Shown: positions 26,728 through 35,798, counted from the first letter of the stretch. The stretch is DNA of 64,000 bases from Bog-756 sp963769765 (GCA_963769765.1 CAVYNA010000004.1:682001-746000); one strand, 5' to 3'. The notes: generated by a model from the letters alone, not told the origin. Translations and numbers: made by a program.

Positions 26728-28464
26728 GCCAACCGTTTCGACCCGACCGGCCTGTTGGCGCACCGCGGCGGCGGTCGCCACCATCTGGGCGGCCAACATC
26801 GCCCCGACGCCTTCACCCGCTCGCAGCCGGAGCGCGAGGAGCGGCTCGATCCCCAGGTACGCGAGGACCTGCTCGTGTGCCAGCTCGCGGCTCTGCTGTC
26901 CCGCGACGAGGTGCGCGGCCACCGCAGGCTCCAGCGTCACGGCGGCGACGGCCGCCACGGACGTGGCAAGCCCGTCGAGGACCACCAGGCTCCCTGCTTC
27001 GGCCGCCCCGAGCACCAGCCCGCAGAGGAATGCGAGCTCCGGACCCCCGAGCGCCGCCATCGCGACCAGCGGTTCCGACAGGCGGCGCCCGTGGTCGGAG
27101 CGGGCACGGTCGAGCGCCTCTCCGATGACCGCCCGCTTCCGTCGGAGGGTCGCGGCATCAGCGCCCGCACCGAGTCCGGTCACGTCCGAGGCGTCGAGGG
27201 ACAGCTGTGCCGCGGCCAGTGCCGCCGCGACCGTGGTGTTCCCGATTCCGACCTCCCCCAGCGCGATCACCCGCTTGGTCGACGCGCGACCGATGTCGCG
27301 GGCCGCCCCCACGATCCGGCGGACGTCGTCCATTTCGAGCGCGTCGGTCCCGACGAGATCGCCTCGAGCCCCGAGCGACCGCACCTGGGTGGCACCCGCA
27401 ACGGGAGGGCCGGCGACGCCCGCGTCGACGACAAGGACGTCGGACTCCGTGAGACGTGCGGTGGTCGCGCCGAGGGACTCCCCTGCGACGGTGGCCTCGG
27501 CCACCTCTCGTGTCACGTGCCCCCCGTACACCGACACCCCGCGCCCGGTGACCGGGTGGTCGGCGCATGCGATGACTGCGAGGCGCCGCGCGTCCACCGC
27601 GATGCCGAGTGCCTGGAGCCGGTCGACCGACCGGTCGAGCACGCCGAGCGACCCGACCGGCGTGAGCACCTGGTCCGCGTCGTCGCGCACCGCCACGACC
27701 GACGGTGGGTCCGGCGCACGCAGTCTCGACACGGGCGGCTTCGCACCTTCGTCGGGCCAGCGCTCGTGGAACACGATGTCGGCAAGCGGTTCGCGACTCG
27801 ACCAGCCGGCCCGCTCGAGTCCCGGCTCGGGAGGACGTTCGTCCGGCCACCCGAGGCACAGCCACCCGAGGGTTTCGACGTGGTCGGGCAGCCCGAGCAG
27901 CGACGCCAGCTCGTCGGGCCGGAAGAGCGTGACCCAGCCGACGCCGAGCCCTTCGGCGCGCGCCGCCAGCCAGAGGTTCTCGATGGCACAAGCGCACGAC
28001 CAGACGTCCGCGTCGGCATAGGTGGCCCGGCCGAGCACCCCCTCGGCGGGTGCGCGACGATCACAGCAGACGACCAGCCCGACCGGCGCTTCCCGGACCC
28101 CTTCGAGCTGGAGGTCCAGCATCTGACGCGACGCCTCGATCGACATGCGGGCCGCCTGCCGTCGGCGTTCTCGATCGGCCATGAGTGCCGCCCGGTCGCG
28201 CGTCGCACCCTCTTGCACGACGATGAATCGCCACGGCTGGGAGTGCCCGACCGACGGTGCGCAGTGCGCCGCACCGAGGAGTCGCTCGAGGACGTCCGAT
28301 GCGACCGGGTCGGGCCGGAACCGCCGGATGTCCCGACGGGCCGCCAGCACCGCGTAGAGCGCGTCCCGGTCGTCGCTCGGAAATGCCCAGGCCGACGGGT
28401 CAGCGGCCCGTTCGGACGCCGACGTGGTGTCACCGACCAGGGGAATCGGGCGGGGCCACTTCAT
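26719..28464 (-). CDS. bluB-cobT: Fusion of BluB (dimethylbenzimidazole synthase) and CobT (NaMN:DMB phosphoribosyltransferase)
   Basis: A single 581-residue frame holds two enzymes. Residues about 25-225 are BluB: DIRRFRPDPV, SVGHSQPWRFIVVQ and LGVGWVTLFRPDELASLLGL, the flavin-destroying nitroreductase fold that makes 5,6-dimethylbenzimidazole using O2. Residues about 230-575 are CobT: GSLGVLDRSVDRLQALGI, VIALGEVGIGNTTVAAAL and EPLLALRLRAGEGVGAML, the last holding the catalytic Glu, which makes alpha-ribazole phosphate. The fusion would pass DMB directly to CobT. Its ATG overlaps the aminotransferase stop (ATGA). It is the last gene of the riboswitch operon. Confidence 0.95.
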   Translation of the reverse strand: MKWPRPIPLVGDTTSASERAADPSAWAFPSDDRDALYAVLAARRDIRRFRPDPVASDVLERLLGAAHCAPSVGHSQPWRFIVVQEGATRDRAALMADRERRRQAARMSIEASRQMLDLQLEGVREAPVGLVVCCDRRAPAEGVLGRATYADADVWSCACAIENLWLAARAEGLGVGWVTLFRPDELASLLGLPDHVETLGWLCLGWPDERPPEPGLERAGWSSREPLADIVFHERWPDEGAKPPVSRLRAPDPPSVVAVRDDADQVLTPVGSLGVLDRSVDRLQALGIAVDARRLAVIACADHPVTGRGVSVYGGHVTREVAEATVAGESLGATTARLTESDVLVVDAGVAGPPVAGATQVRSLGARGDLVGTDALEMDDVRRIVGAARDIGRASTKRVIALGEVGIGNTTVAAALAAAQLSLDASDVTGLGAGADAATLRRKRAVIGEALDRARSDHGRRLSEPLVAMAALGGPELAFLCGLVLGAAEAGSLVVLDGLATSVAAVAAVTLEPAVAAHLVAGQQSRELAHEQVLAYLGIEPLLALRLRAGEGVGAMLAAQMVATAAAVRQQAGRVETVGSG

Positions 28465-29426
28465 GGGTGCGTCCCCCGGGACGCTTCAGACCGGCCGCCC
28501 ATTGGCGCAACGAGATCCGGCCGGTCGTCGACCTCGATGCGGCCCAGCGCCGCGACCAGCGCCGCCAAACCGTCCTCCGACGGCACTGCGATCCGGGTGA
28601 CGTCCGGCATGCCGAAGCTCGTGCAGTCGCGGACGACGACGCCGTGCGGCGCCAACCGCTCGCGAAGGCCGGCGCGCTCGACCAGCACCCACGGCGCGTC
28701 GGACGGTCGGGTCCCCAGGCCGAACGCGTGCAACTCGTCGACGAGCTGACGCCGCAGGGTTCCGACCTGCACTGACCACGACGACAGGTCCGTGGACTCG
28801 AGGAAGTCCGGAAGCGCCGCTGTCGCGAGTGTGCTGACCGACCACGTCACCTGCCGATCTCGGCAGCGCCCGATGAGCTCGGGTTCGGCCAGCACGTACC
28901 CCATCCGCAGACCCGGGCACGCATAGAGCTTCGTCAGCGATCCCACGACGACTGCCCGCTCGTCACCGCGTGTCCACCGACCGGTGGCGAGCGGGTAGAA
29001 GGCCTCGTCCCAGACCGCGGCCGTCTCGCCCGGCGCGGCCAGCAGTCCGCTCGGGCTGTGGGGATTGGAGCGCCACCTCGGACCGGCTCCCCGTGGGTGG
29101 AGTGCGAACTCGGGTTCATCGACCGAGCCCCCGAGCACCGCTGCGACGAGGGCGATCGCCTCGGCCCCGCCGTTGGTCACGAGCAGGCACCCCGCATCGA
29201 CACCCATGGCGGCCGCGAGCGCGTCCGTGGCCCGTCGCGGATCGGGGTACCGGCGGAGCGCTGCCAGGTGTCGCTCCACGATCGCGATCGGGTCGGGCGC
29301 CAGCGGGTTCATCGTCTGCGAGAGATCGAGCACACGCTCGGGATCGAGACCCAGCGCGGCGGCGACGGCAGGACCGTCCCCCCCGTGGCGCCCGGCTTGC
29401 GGCACGACGGCCGTCCGCTCGGTCAC
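28461..29426 (-). CDS. PLP aminotransferase-like enzyme of cobamide synthesis (CobD/CobC type)
   Basis: A 321-residue fold-type I PLP enzyme related to histidinol-phosphate aminotransferase. LDLSQTMNPLAPDPI at the N-terminus matches the L-threonine-phosphate decarboxylase group; the PLP lysine is in VVGSLTKLYACPGLRMGY. It should make (R)-1-amino-2-propanol phosphate for CbiB. It is a bit short for the family. The GTG at 29426 is chosen because it overlaps the cbiB stop (GTGA); another in-frame start lies 24 nt upstream. Named CobD in Salmonella and CobC in Pseudomonas nomenclature. Confidence 0.85.
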   Translation of the reverse strand: MTERTAVVPQAGRHGGDGPAVAAALGLDPERVLDLSQTMNPLAPDPIAIVERHLAALRRYPDPRRATDALAAAMGVDAGCLLVTNGGAEAIALVAAVLGGSVDEPEFALHPRGAGPRWRSNPHSPSGLLAAPGETAAVWDEAFYPLATGRWTRGDERAVVVGSLTKLYACPGLRMGYVLAEPELIGRCRDRQVTWSVSTLATAALPDFLESTDLSSWSVQVGTLRRQLVDELHAFGLGTRPSDAPWVLVERAGLRERLAPHGVVVRDCTSFGMPDVTRIAVPSEDGLAALVAALGRIEVDDRPDLVAPMGGRSEASRGTHP

Positions 29427-30361
29427 CCCGTCCAGTCCGATCGCCACCACCGGAGGGCGCCGACGGCGCCGACGGCGCCGAGCCCAGTCGCCAGCGCAAC
29501 GCCGACGTCAAGCGAGAGCTGCACGGACCGGGCGATGTCGGCCCGCTCGGGGGGTCGGCCGGTCCCGAGCGCCGGACGGACCTCCACCCGCTCGCCGTAG
29601 CGGTTGGTGCCGCCGAGCCGGATCCCGAGCGCCGCCGCGAAGGCCGCTTCGGCGACGCCTGCGTTGGGCGACGGATGGGCGGGCGCCTGCTCGCGCACGG
29701 CCCGCCGGACGTCTCGAGCGCGGCCCGGGCGCGCGAGCGCGACGAGGACCGCCGTGAGCCGGGCCGGCACCCACGCCATCGCATCGTCGAGCCGGGCGCT
29801 GGCCCATCCGTACTCGCGGTAGCGGGCCGACCGGTGACCGACCATCGAATCGAGCGTGTTGACCGCGCGCAGGCCGAAGGCGCCGGGTGCGCCGGCGACA
29901 GCACCCCACAGGGCCGGCGCCACCACTGCGTCCACGGTGTTCTCTGCGACCGACTCGACCACGGCCCGGGCGATCTCCTTCTCGTCGAGATCAAACGGGT
30001 CACGGCCGACCAGCGAGGGAAGGACGGAGCGCGCGCGTTCGAGGTCGTCCTCGTCCAGTGCCCGTCCGATCTCCGTGGCCGTGGCAGCGAGCGCACGGCC
30101 TGCCACCGCGAGGTAGGTCGCCAGGCACGTGGAACCGAGGAGCGCTCCTCCGCCGATCCCCAGTCCTGCACCGGCTGCGGCATGGAGCACGCCCACACGA
30201 CGGCGATCGCGATAGAGGCTTCGCTCGAGGCGCGTCATGGTCCGCCCGAAGTAGACGACAGGGTGCACGTCGGCCGGTGGCTCCGGCAGCACGCGGTCGA
30301 GGGCGATGCCCATGGCCGCGGCGAACGGTCGCGGGATCGGTCCCCGGTGCGAAACGTTCAT
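29423..30361 (-). CDS. cbiB: Adenosylcobinamide-phosphate synthase
   Basis: A 312-residue membrane protein that joins adenosylcobyric acid to aminopropanol (phosphate). VVYFGRTMTRLERSLY at the N-terminus, then VVESVAENTVDAVVAPALWG and LRAVNTLDSMVGHRSARY, which are the CbiB/CobD signature, and SPNAGVAEAAFAAALG in the last third. Several hydrophobic helices. ATG 30361 overlaps the cobS stop (ATGA). A 9-bp tandem repeat near the 3' end (about 29456-29481) encodes Gly-Ala-Val repeats. Confidence 0.95.
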   Translation of the reverse strand: MNVSHRGPIPRPFAAAMGIALDRVLPEPPADVHPVVYFGRTMTRLERSLYRDRRRVGVLHAAAGAGLGIGGGALLGSTCLATYLAVAGRALAATATEIGRALDEDDLERARSVLPSLVGRDPFDLDEKEIARAVVESVAENTVDAVVAPALWGAVAGAPGAFGLRAVNTLDSMVGHRSARYREYGWASARLDDAMAWVPARLTAVLVALARPGRARDVRRAVREQAPAHPSPNAGVAEAAFAAALGIRLGGTNRYGERVEVRPALGTGRPPERADIARSVQLSLDVGVALATGLGAVGAVGALRWWRSDWTG

Positions 30362-31110
30362 CGGACCACCAGCACCAAGAGACCCGCCGTCTCCCCGATC
30401 ACTCCCGCGGCACCGAGCACATCACCCGTGAAGCCGCCGATCCGGCGGAGCGCGAGCCACGCGACCGATGCGGACCCCGCCGCCTCCGCGCCGATCGCGG
30501 CAACCCCCCGGCTCGGGGAGCCGAGCGCGGCCAAGAACACGGCGAGCGCGAGACCTGCCACCGCCGAGCAGACAGACCACCGTGACCATCGCCTGGAGCC
30601 GACGACGCCTCGCGCCGCCTCGCCGCCGGGATCGACCACGAACGCGGTGGCCAGCCCGCCGTCCGGCCGGGCATACGGGAGCACCCTGGCCACGACCGCC
30701 ATGGCCGTGCGCGATCCGCACCAGAGTCCTGCGACGACCAGCACACGTGCAGGTGTCACCGCGAACACGGAGAAGCGGAGGAGCACGACGGTCAGCAGTG
30801 TCGCCGCGCCGAAGGCTCCGATCGACGGATCCCTGAGCACCTCGAGCCGACGCTCGCGATCCATTGGGGCGAGGAGACCGTCGGCGGCATCGGCCAGACC
30901 GTCGAGATGGAGGTAGCCGGTGAGGGCGGCGTCCGCGGCCACCGTCACGGCCGCCGCGACCAGCGGGGCCCACGCCCTGCCGGCCGCCCACCACACACAG
31001 CCGACGATCGCGCCGATGAGCGCGCCGGCGGCCGGAAACCACTCGAGCGTTCTCGGCGTCGGCACCGCTGCGTGCCCGAACGGGGTGAGGAACGCGAGAG
31101 CCCGGCGCAT
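30358..31110 (-). CDS. cobS: Cobalamin (5'-phosphate) synthase
   Basis: A 250-residue polytopic membrane enzyme that joins adenosylcobinamide-GDP to alpha-ribazole (phosphate), the last assembly step. The substrate-binding motif is YLHLDGLADAADGLLAP near residues 66-82, followed by REIEVLRDPS-like RRLEVLRDPSIGAFG. Several membrane helices follow. Its ATG overlaps the cobU stop (ATGA). It needs AdoCbi-GDP from CobU and alpha-ribazole phosphate from CobT, both in this operon. Confidence 0.94.
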   Translation of the reverse strand: MRRALAFLTPFGHAAVPTPRTLEWFPAAGALIGAIVGCVWWAAGRAWAPLVAAAVTVAADAALTGYLHLDGLADAADGLLAPMDRERRLEVLRDPSIGAFGAATLLTVVLLRFSVFAVTPARVLVVAGLWCGSRTAMAVVARVLPYARPDGGLATAFVVDPGGEAARGVVGSRRWSRWSVCSAVAGLALAVFLAALGSPSRGVAAIGAEAAGSASVAWLALRRIGGFTGDVLGAAGVIGETAGLLVLVVR

Positions 31111-31610
31111 CAGATGTCCCCCGGCGGTGCGAGCGGGACCACCCGACCGGCCACCACGAGAAGGGCCCGGTCGGCGACGGAGGCGACCGCCTGGTTCAGC
31201 GCGCCCAACGCGTCCGCGAAGCGCAGGCCGGACGCGCTCAATGGGTGCACGCTGAGTCCCACCTCGTCGGAGACCACGACCGTGTCGTCGCGACGCCGGG
31301 AGATGGCGAGCGCGAGCGCGACGGCATCGACCGCCATCCCCGCCCGCGCCGCCAGCCAAGGACCGAGGGAGTCCACCAACACGGTTCCGGACAACGTCGC
31401 AAGCGTCGCGGCGAGATCAGGGCCGGCGTCGACCGTCGACCAGTCCTGCGGGCGGCGGGCCCGATGCGCCGCGATCCGCGCGGCCAGGCCGGGGTCGTCA
31501 CCCGCCACCATCGTGGCCACGTAGGTGACCGGCCCAGGGTGCGCGGCGGCGAGCTGCTCGGCCACGGCCGACTTGCCCGACCGGATCCCACCGAGCACCA
31601 GGGTGATCAC
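31110..31610 (-). CDS. cobU: Adenosylcobinamide kinase / guanylyltransferase
   Basis: A 166-residue bifunctional P-loop enzyme. LVLGGIRSGKSAVAEQLA is the nucleotide loop; RIAAHRARRPQDWSTVD carries the His that is guanylylated; VLVDSLGPWLAARAG matches the DCLTLWL strand; and VVSDEVGLSVHPLS is the Walker-B-like part. It phosphorylates AdoCbi and then transfers GMP. GTG 31610 overlaps the cbiZ stop (GTGA). Confidence 0.94.
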   Translation of the reverse strand: MITLVLGGIRSGKSAVAEQLAAAHPGPVTYVATMVAGDDPGLAARIAAHRARRPQDWSTVDAGPDLAATLATLSGTVLVDSLGPWLAARAGMAVDAVALALAISRRRDDTVVVSDEVGLSVHPLSASGLRFADALGALNQAVASVADRALLVVAGRVVPLAPPGDI

Positions 31611-32260
31611 GAGCCGGTGCTCCGCTCGACGGACGAGCGGCAGCCGATCTCGACCGCGGTGCACACCGCGCGCGCCACCTTCGCTCCCCAGACAGATCGC
31701 GGACCACCGAACCGCTCAGCTCCCCCATCTGTCGAGCAGACCACGGTGACGGCATCCGAGGCGGTACCCGTGCCGGGGATCCCGACCTGCAACAGGGCCT
31801 GGGACTTCGCTTCGGTCGCCGTGCACAAGGTGTTGAGCAATGCGGCGTCTCCGAGTGGAACCGGTACCCACACCACGAGGTTGATCGTCCCGGGCCCCGG
31901 CGCCACGGCATCCGGACACGAAGGGGACGCCGCCCAGACGGGGTGGGAGATGCCGACCGTAGCCTCCACCGAGACGCCCTCGTCGTCGGAACGCACGACA
32001 TGGGCCACGTCAGCGGACGTCATCATGCCGACACCGGGGCCCTCGAGCCCGAGGTCGCGGGCGATCTCGCCGACGTGGACTTCGGGATCACAGCGCGAAT
32101 AGTGACCGGACACCTGCGCGTTCACGATCCAGCACCGGATCCCCAACCCGCCACCGGCAGCAGCCGTCGACGACGTCATGAGCGGTCGGGGCAGTCGCCA
32201 GACGAGCGTCTCGAGCCTCGTCCCTTCCTCCACCCGTGTGCACAGCTCGGAGGTGATCAA
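31607..32260 (-). CDS. cbiZ: Adenosylcobinamide amidohydrolase
   Basis: A 217-residue CbiZ-family hydrolase that cleaves the aminopropanol arm of adenosylcobinamide or of pseudocobalamin-type cobamides to give adenosylcobyric acid. Family marks: GGGLGIRCWIVNAQVSGHYS, LGLEGPGVGMMTSADVAHV, PGTINLVVWVPVPLGDAALL and TATEAKSQALLQVGIPGTGT. Translation probably begins at the TTG complementary to 32258-32260, which overlaps the cobO stop (TTGA). CbiZ lets the cell remodel foreign cobamides through the CbiB route. Confidence 0.92.
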   Translation of the reverse strand: MITSELCTRVEEGTRLETLVWRLPRPLMTSSTAAAGGGLGIRCWIVNAQVSGHYSRCDPEVHVGEIARDLGLEGPGVGMMTSADVAHVVRSDDEGVSVEATVGISHPVWAASPSCPDAVAPGPGTINLVVWVPVPLGDAALLNTLCTATEAKSQALLQVGIPGTGTASDAVTVVCSTDGGAERFGGPRSVWGAKVARAVCTAVEIGCRSSVERSTGS

Positions 32261-32844
32261 TACTCGATCCCCTTGATGGCGGTGATGCCCCGTTCGTAGG
32301 CGTGCTTCACCACGGTCATCTCGGTGACCGTGTCGGCGATCTCGATCAGCTCGGGAGGTGCGTCCCTGCCCGTGACCACCACATTGGTCTTCGGCCACCG
32401 ACCCGCGATGCCGGCGACCACGTCGGTGACGGCGACCCAACCGAAGTTGACCACATAGGTGAGCTCGTCGAGGATCACCAGGTCGTAGTCGCCGGAGGCG
32501 AGCTTGGACCGCGCGACCTCCCAGGCGTGTCGGTTCTTCGCCGCGGACTCGTCGAGATCGTCGGACTCCCAGGTGAAGCCGTCCCCGAGTGTCCACCACT
32601 CGACCCCGAGGTGGTCAGCCAGCTTGCGCTCGCCCGCGTTCCACGACCCGCTCTTCATGAACTGGACCACGCCGACCCTCCAGCCGCGGGCCCAGCCGCG
32701 ACCCATCACCCCGAACGCCGCGGACGACTTCCCTTTGCCGTCCCCGGTATTGACCAGGACGACCGAGTCGACGCGCGTGCGCCGCGGCTCGTCGATCTGG
32801 CGCGGGACCGGACGTCGCGCACGCGGCGCCGTGTCGTCGCTCAC
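32257..32844 (-). CDS. cobO: Cob(I)yrinic acid a,c-diamide adenosyltransferase (CobA/CobO type)
   Basis: A 195-residue corrinoid adenosyltransferase. P-loop VLVNTGDGKGKSSAAFGVM near residues 30-48, WARGWRVGVVQFMKSGSW, and LVILDELTYVVNFGW, all classic for CobA/CobO. It puts the adenosyl group on imported corrinoids before remodelling. The GTG at 32844 overlaps the btuD stop (GTGA); a basic leader of about 25 residues precedes the domain. Confidence 0.95.
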   Translation of the reverse strand: MSDDTAPRARRPVPRQIDEPRRTRVDSVVLVNTGDGKGKSSAAFGVMGRGWARGWRVGVVQFMKSGSWNAGERKLADHLGVEWWTLGDGFTWESDDLDESAAKNRHAWEVARSKLASGDYDLVILDELTYVVNFGWVAVTDVVAGIAGRWPKTNVVVTGRDAPPELIEIADTVTEMTVVKHAYERGITAIKGIEY

Positions 32845-33750
32845 CTGATCGCCTCGATCGTCGAGTCCGCCATCGCCGATTCGAACAACCTGCTCGAGGT
32901 GCGTTGCGGCACGACGACCAGGTCGCCACCGTCGGTCGTGAACACGCGGACCCGACCCCCGAAATGCCTCGACAAGAGCCCCTCGTCGAGCACCTCCGAC
33001 GGTGGCCCTGCGGCCACCACTGCACCGCCGGACAGCAACATCAGCCGATCGGCGAACTGCCCCGCCAAGGTGAGGTCGTGCATGGCGCTCACCACGGTCA
33101 GTCCCAGCTGCAGGCGCAACTCGTCCACCAGCTCGAGCGTGTCCACGCGACGACCGAGATCGAGGGCGCTGGTCGGCTCGTCGAGCAGCAGGACGGGCGC
33201 CTCCTGGGCCAGGGCACGTGCGAGCACGATCCGCTGGAGCTCCCCTCCCGAGAGCGTGGCGAGGGTCCGACCGGCCATCGCCGTGAGACCGAGTCGTTCG
33301 AGCAGCTCCGCGCAGTACCGCCGATCGTGGTCCGACTCGGTTGCGAAGTACCCGAGGTGGGGGGTGCGTCCGAGAAGCGTGTAGTCGAGCACGCGGCATG
33401 TCGGAAGGCAGCTCCGGGCTCTGTGGCACGTAGGCCACCAATCGTGCCCGCCCTCGTCGCGGGAGCTCCCGGGTGAGGTGCCCGTCCACCCGGACCATCC
33501 CGTCGTGGTGCACCAGGTGGGGGATCGCCCGCAGCAGGGTCGACTTCCCCGCTCCGTTCGCGCCGACGAGCCCGACCCACTCGCCACGCGCGACCGAGGC
33601 CGTGACGTCGTGGACGGCGGTGGTCGCGTCGAAGCGGACGGTCACGTGCTCGAGGGCGATCATCGGTGGGGCCGCAACCGCACCCTGCTCCCCGCTCGGG
33701 AGGCGTCGAGGTCCCTGGGGCGCACCGAACGCCGCATGTCGCCGCGTCAT
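32841..33750 (-). pseudogene. btuD: BtuD-type ABC ATPase for corrinoid uptake, broken by a +1 frameshift
   Basis: The N-terminal third reads from the ATG at 33750 (MIALEHVTVRFD at residue 29 on; Walker A GLVGANGAGKSTLL). Near 33390-33396 the frame must skip one base, from ...SPELPSDMP to VLDYTLLGRTPHLGYF, and then continues with LSGGELQRIVLARAL, APVLLLDEPTSALD and VVSAMHDLTLAG to the stop at 32841. All ABC motifs are present across the two frames and the span is 3n+1. The ends overlap btuC (ATGA) and cobO (GTGA). A working ATPase is expected for the operon, so a sequence error is at least as likely as a real break. Confidence 0.85.
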
Positions 33751-34751
33751 CAGAGCACGCCCCGCTGGGCCCGGCGCGAGACGAGGACGAAGAGGAAGAA
33801 CGGGGCACCGACGAAGGCCGTGACCACGCCGATCGGGATCTCGGCCGGTGCCTCGACGGTGCGGGCCACCAGGTCGGCGAGGACGACGAACGCGGCACCA
33901 CCGATCATCGAGACCGGCACCACGATCCGGTAGCTGGCGCTGGTGGTGAGCCGCACCGTGTGCGGGACGATGATGCCGACGAATCCGATGAGCCCGCTCA
34001 CCGACACCGCCGCCGCGGTGCCGAGCGTGGCGGCGGCCACGATGACGAGCCGAGTGCGCTCCGGATTGATGCCGAGCGATCCCGCCTCGTCCTCACCGAT
34101 GCGGAAGACGTCGAGGATGCGACGGTGACCGAGGAGGACGAGGGCGCTGACGACGCAGTAGGGCAGGATGAGGGTCACGTCCGACCAGGTCGTGACCGAC
34201 AGGCTCCCGAGGATCCAGTTGTAGATCTGCTGGATCTGTTGGGAGTGCTGTTGTTGGAGATAGGTCTGGATCGCGGTGAGCAGCGCGGCCACGGCCACCC
34301 CGGCGAGCACGATCGACCGACCGGAGCTCCGACCCCCGCCCGAGGCGCCCACCAGGTACGTCATCGTGACCGCCATCGCACCGCCGGCGAATGCGGCGAA
34401 TGGCAGGACGACCGACGTGTCCGACCCCGAGATGATCACCACGGTCGCTCCGAGCCCGGCCCCCGCGGCGACTCCGAGGAGGTAGGGGTCGGCGAGCGGG
34501 TTCCGGAACACCCCCTGGTACGCAGCCCCGCCGGAGGCGAGCATGGCGCCGACGAGGCCTGCCAGCACCACCCGGGGCAGGCGGAGTTGCCAGACGATGG
34601 CCTGGTCGAGTGCGGAGGCGTGCGTGTGGAAGTGGAGCCAGGGGACATGGACGAGCAGCGAGCCGACCACGTCGCCCACCGGGATGCCGACCGGTCCGAT
34701 GGTGACCCCCATGAGGAGGGCGATCGCCAGCAGCAGCGTCGCCGCCAGCAC
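33750..34751 (-). CDS. btuC: FecCD/BtuC-type ABC permease for corrinoids
   Basis: A 333-residue polytopic permease of the FecCD family with about ten helices. LPRVVLAGLVGAMLASGGAA and FRNPLADPYLLGVAAGAGLG, then GLIGFVGIIVPHTVRLTTSA (the ATPase-coupling loop) are typical. The first in-frame start is the GTG at 34751, right at helix 1. The bases upstream (34752-34843) encode a plausible basic leader only if a frame change is allowed, so the N-terminus may be incomplete as read. Vitamin B12 specificity comes from the operon and riboswitch. Confidence 0.9.
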   Translation of the reverse strand: MLAATLLLAIALLMGVTIGPVGIPVGDVVGSLLVHVPWLHFHTHASALDQAIVWQLRLPRVVLAGLVGAMLASGGAAYQGVFRNPLADPYLLGVAAGAGLGATVVIISGSDTSVVLPFAAFAGGAMAVTMTYLVGASGGGRSSGRSIVLAGVAVAALLTAIQTYLQQQHSQQIQQIYNWILGSLSVTTWSDVTLILPYCVVSALVLLGHRRILDVFRIGEDEAGSLGINPERTRLVIVAAATLGTAAAVSVSGLIGFVGIIVPHTVRLTTSASYRIVVPVSMIGGAAFVVLADLVARTVEAPAEIPIGVVTAFVGAPFFLFVLVSRRAQRGVL

Positions 34752-34850
34752 CGGGACCCGCGCGAGACGGAGCGGTGTGCGCCGAGGTCGACGGGACGCT
34801 CGCGGGCCGCCTCGCGGGTGTGGCCGGAGAGGAGCGTGCTCACATGGACC

Positions 34851-35798
34851 TCACGGGGAGGACCTCGCGACGTGTTGTCCCAACTCGCCGGCGACCGCCC
34901 GGAGGAGGTCCACGATCCTCGGGCCCCAGCGCGAGGCGATGTCGTCGTTGAGGTTCAGCACCCGGCCGTTGGCCACCGCCGACAGTGTGGACCAACCTGG
35001 CCGTGCAGCCACCGTGGAGGCCGACTGCCCACAGCAGAGGGTGTCTGCGAGGAAGACGTAGGCGGGATTCGCCTTGAGGATGAACTCGGCGTTCAGCTGC
35101 GGGTATCCCCCGCTGGAGGCCGCACCCTGCGCGGAGTCGGCGATGCTCTTCAGCCCGAGCAGGCCGAGCACCGATCCGATGAAGGTGGACGAGGTCACCG
35201 AGTAGTAGGTCTGGTCGAGCTCGTAGTAGTAGCTCGCAGGATGGGCCTGCTTGGGCGAGGCCGCGACGATTCCGCGGATCTGCGACTCGAGCATGTGGAC
35301 TTCGGCGGTCGCCTGGGACGGGTGGCCGGTCGCGTCGCCGAGCTCCGCGAGCTGCTGGTACTCCTGCCGAAGGTCGACGGCTGCGGGCTCGCTCAGCACC
35401 GGGATGCCCAGCGAGCGCAGCTGGTGGTCGAGCCCAGCCGTGTCCTGGGCCACGACGACGAGGTCGGGCTTGAAGGAGGCGATCGCCTCGACGTTCGGAT
35501 CGTTCCCGTCGAGCGTCGTCGTCGGTACGCCGACCGGGTAGTTCGAGTCCTTGTCCACCGCCTTGACCTGGCTGCCGGCGCCGACGGCGTAGAGCATCTC
35601 GGTGGCGGTCGGGGACAGCGACACGATCGCCGTCGGCTTCGCACCGATCCGCACAGCGCCGTTGGCGGCATCGACGGTCAGCGGGAACGTCGTTCCGGCG
35701 TTGGCGGCCGAGGCAACCGGTCCGGCGCTGCTGCAGCCGAGCGTGCACACGATCGGCAGGAGCACGACACCGAAGAGGAGTGAGCGCCCGAACCGCAT
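34851..35798 (-). CDS. btuF: Corrinoid-binding lipoprotein of the ABC importer (BtuF-like)
   Basis: A 315-residue cluster-9 substrate-binding protein. Signal peptide with lipobox CTLGC, Cys22 lipidated; then a Ser/Ala linker and the two-lobed fold: IVSLSPTATEMLYAVGAGSQ, NYPVGVPTTTLDG, FKPDLVVVAQDTAG, and the C-lobe AGKSIADSAQ-like LLGLKSIADSAQGAA. The ATG at 35798 is the first that gives a signal peptide. It is the first gene after the cobalamin riboswitch, about 125 nt downstream of it. Confidence 0.92.
   Translation of the reverse strand: MRFGRSLLFGVVLLPIVCTLGCSSAGPVASAANAGTTFPLTVDAANGAVRIGAKPTAIVSLSPTATEMLYAVGAGSQVKAVDKDSNYPVGVPTTTLDGNDPNVEAIASFKPDLVVVAQDTAGLDHQLRSLGIPVLSEPAAVDLRQEYQQLAELGDATGHPSQATAEVHMLESQIRGIVAASPKQAHPASYYYELDQTYYSVTSSTFIGSVLGLLGLKSIADSAQGAASSGGYPQLNAEFILKANPAYVFLADTLCCGQSASTVAARPGWSTLSAVANGRVLNLNDDIASRWGPRIVDLLRAVAGELGQHVARSSP

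Noticed and set aside
34752..34843. A possible sixth frameshift at the N-terminus of btuC
   Set aside because: A GTG at 34843 opens a basic leader in another frame, but joining it to the permease needs the opposite sign of shift, and the GTG at 34751 already gives a complete first helix. Left as a note only.
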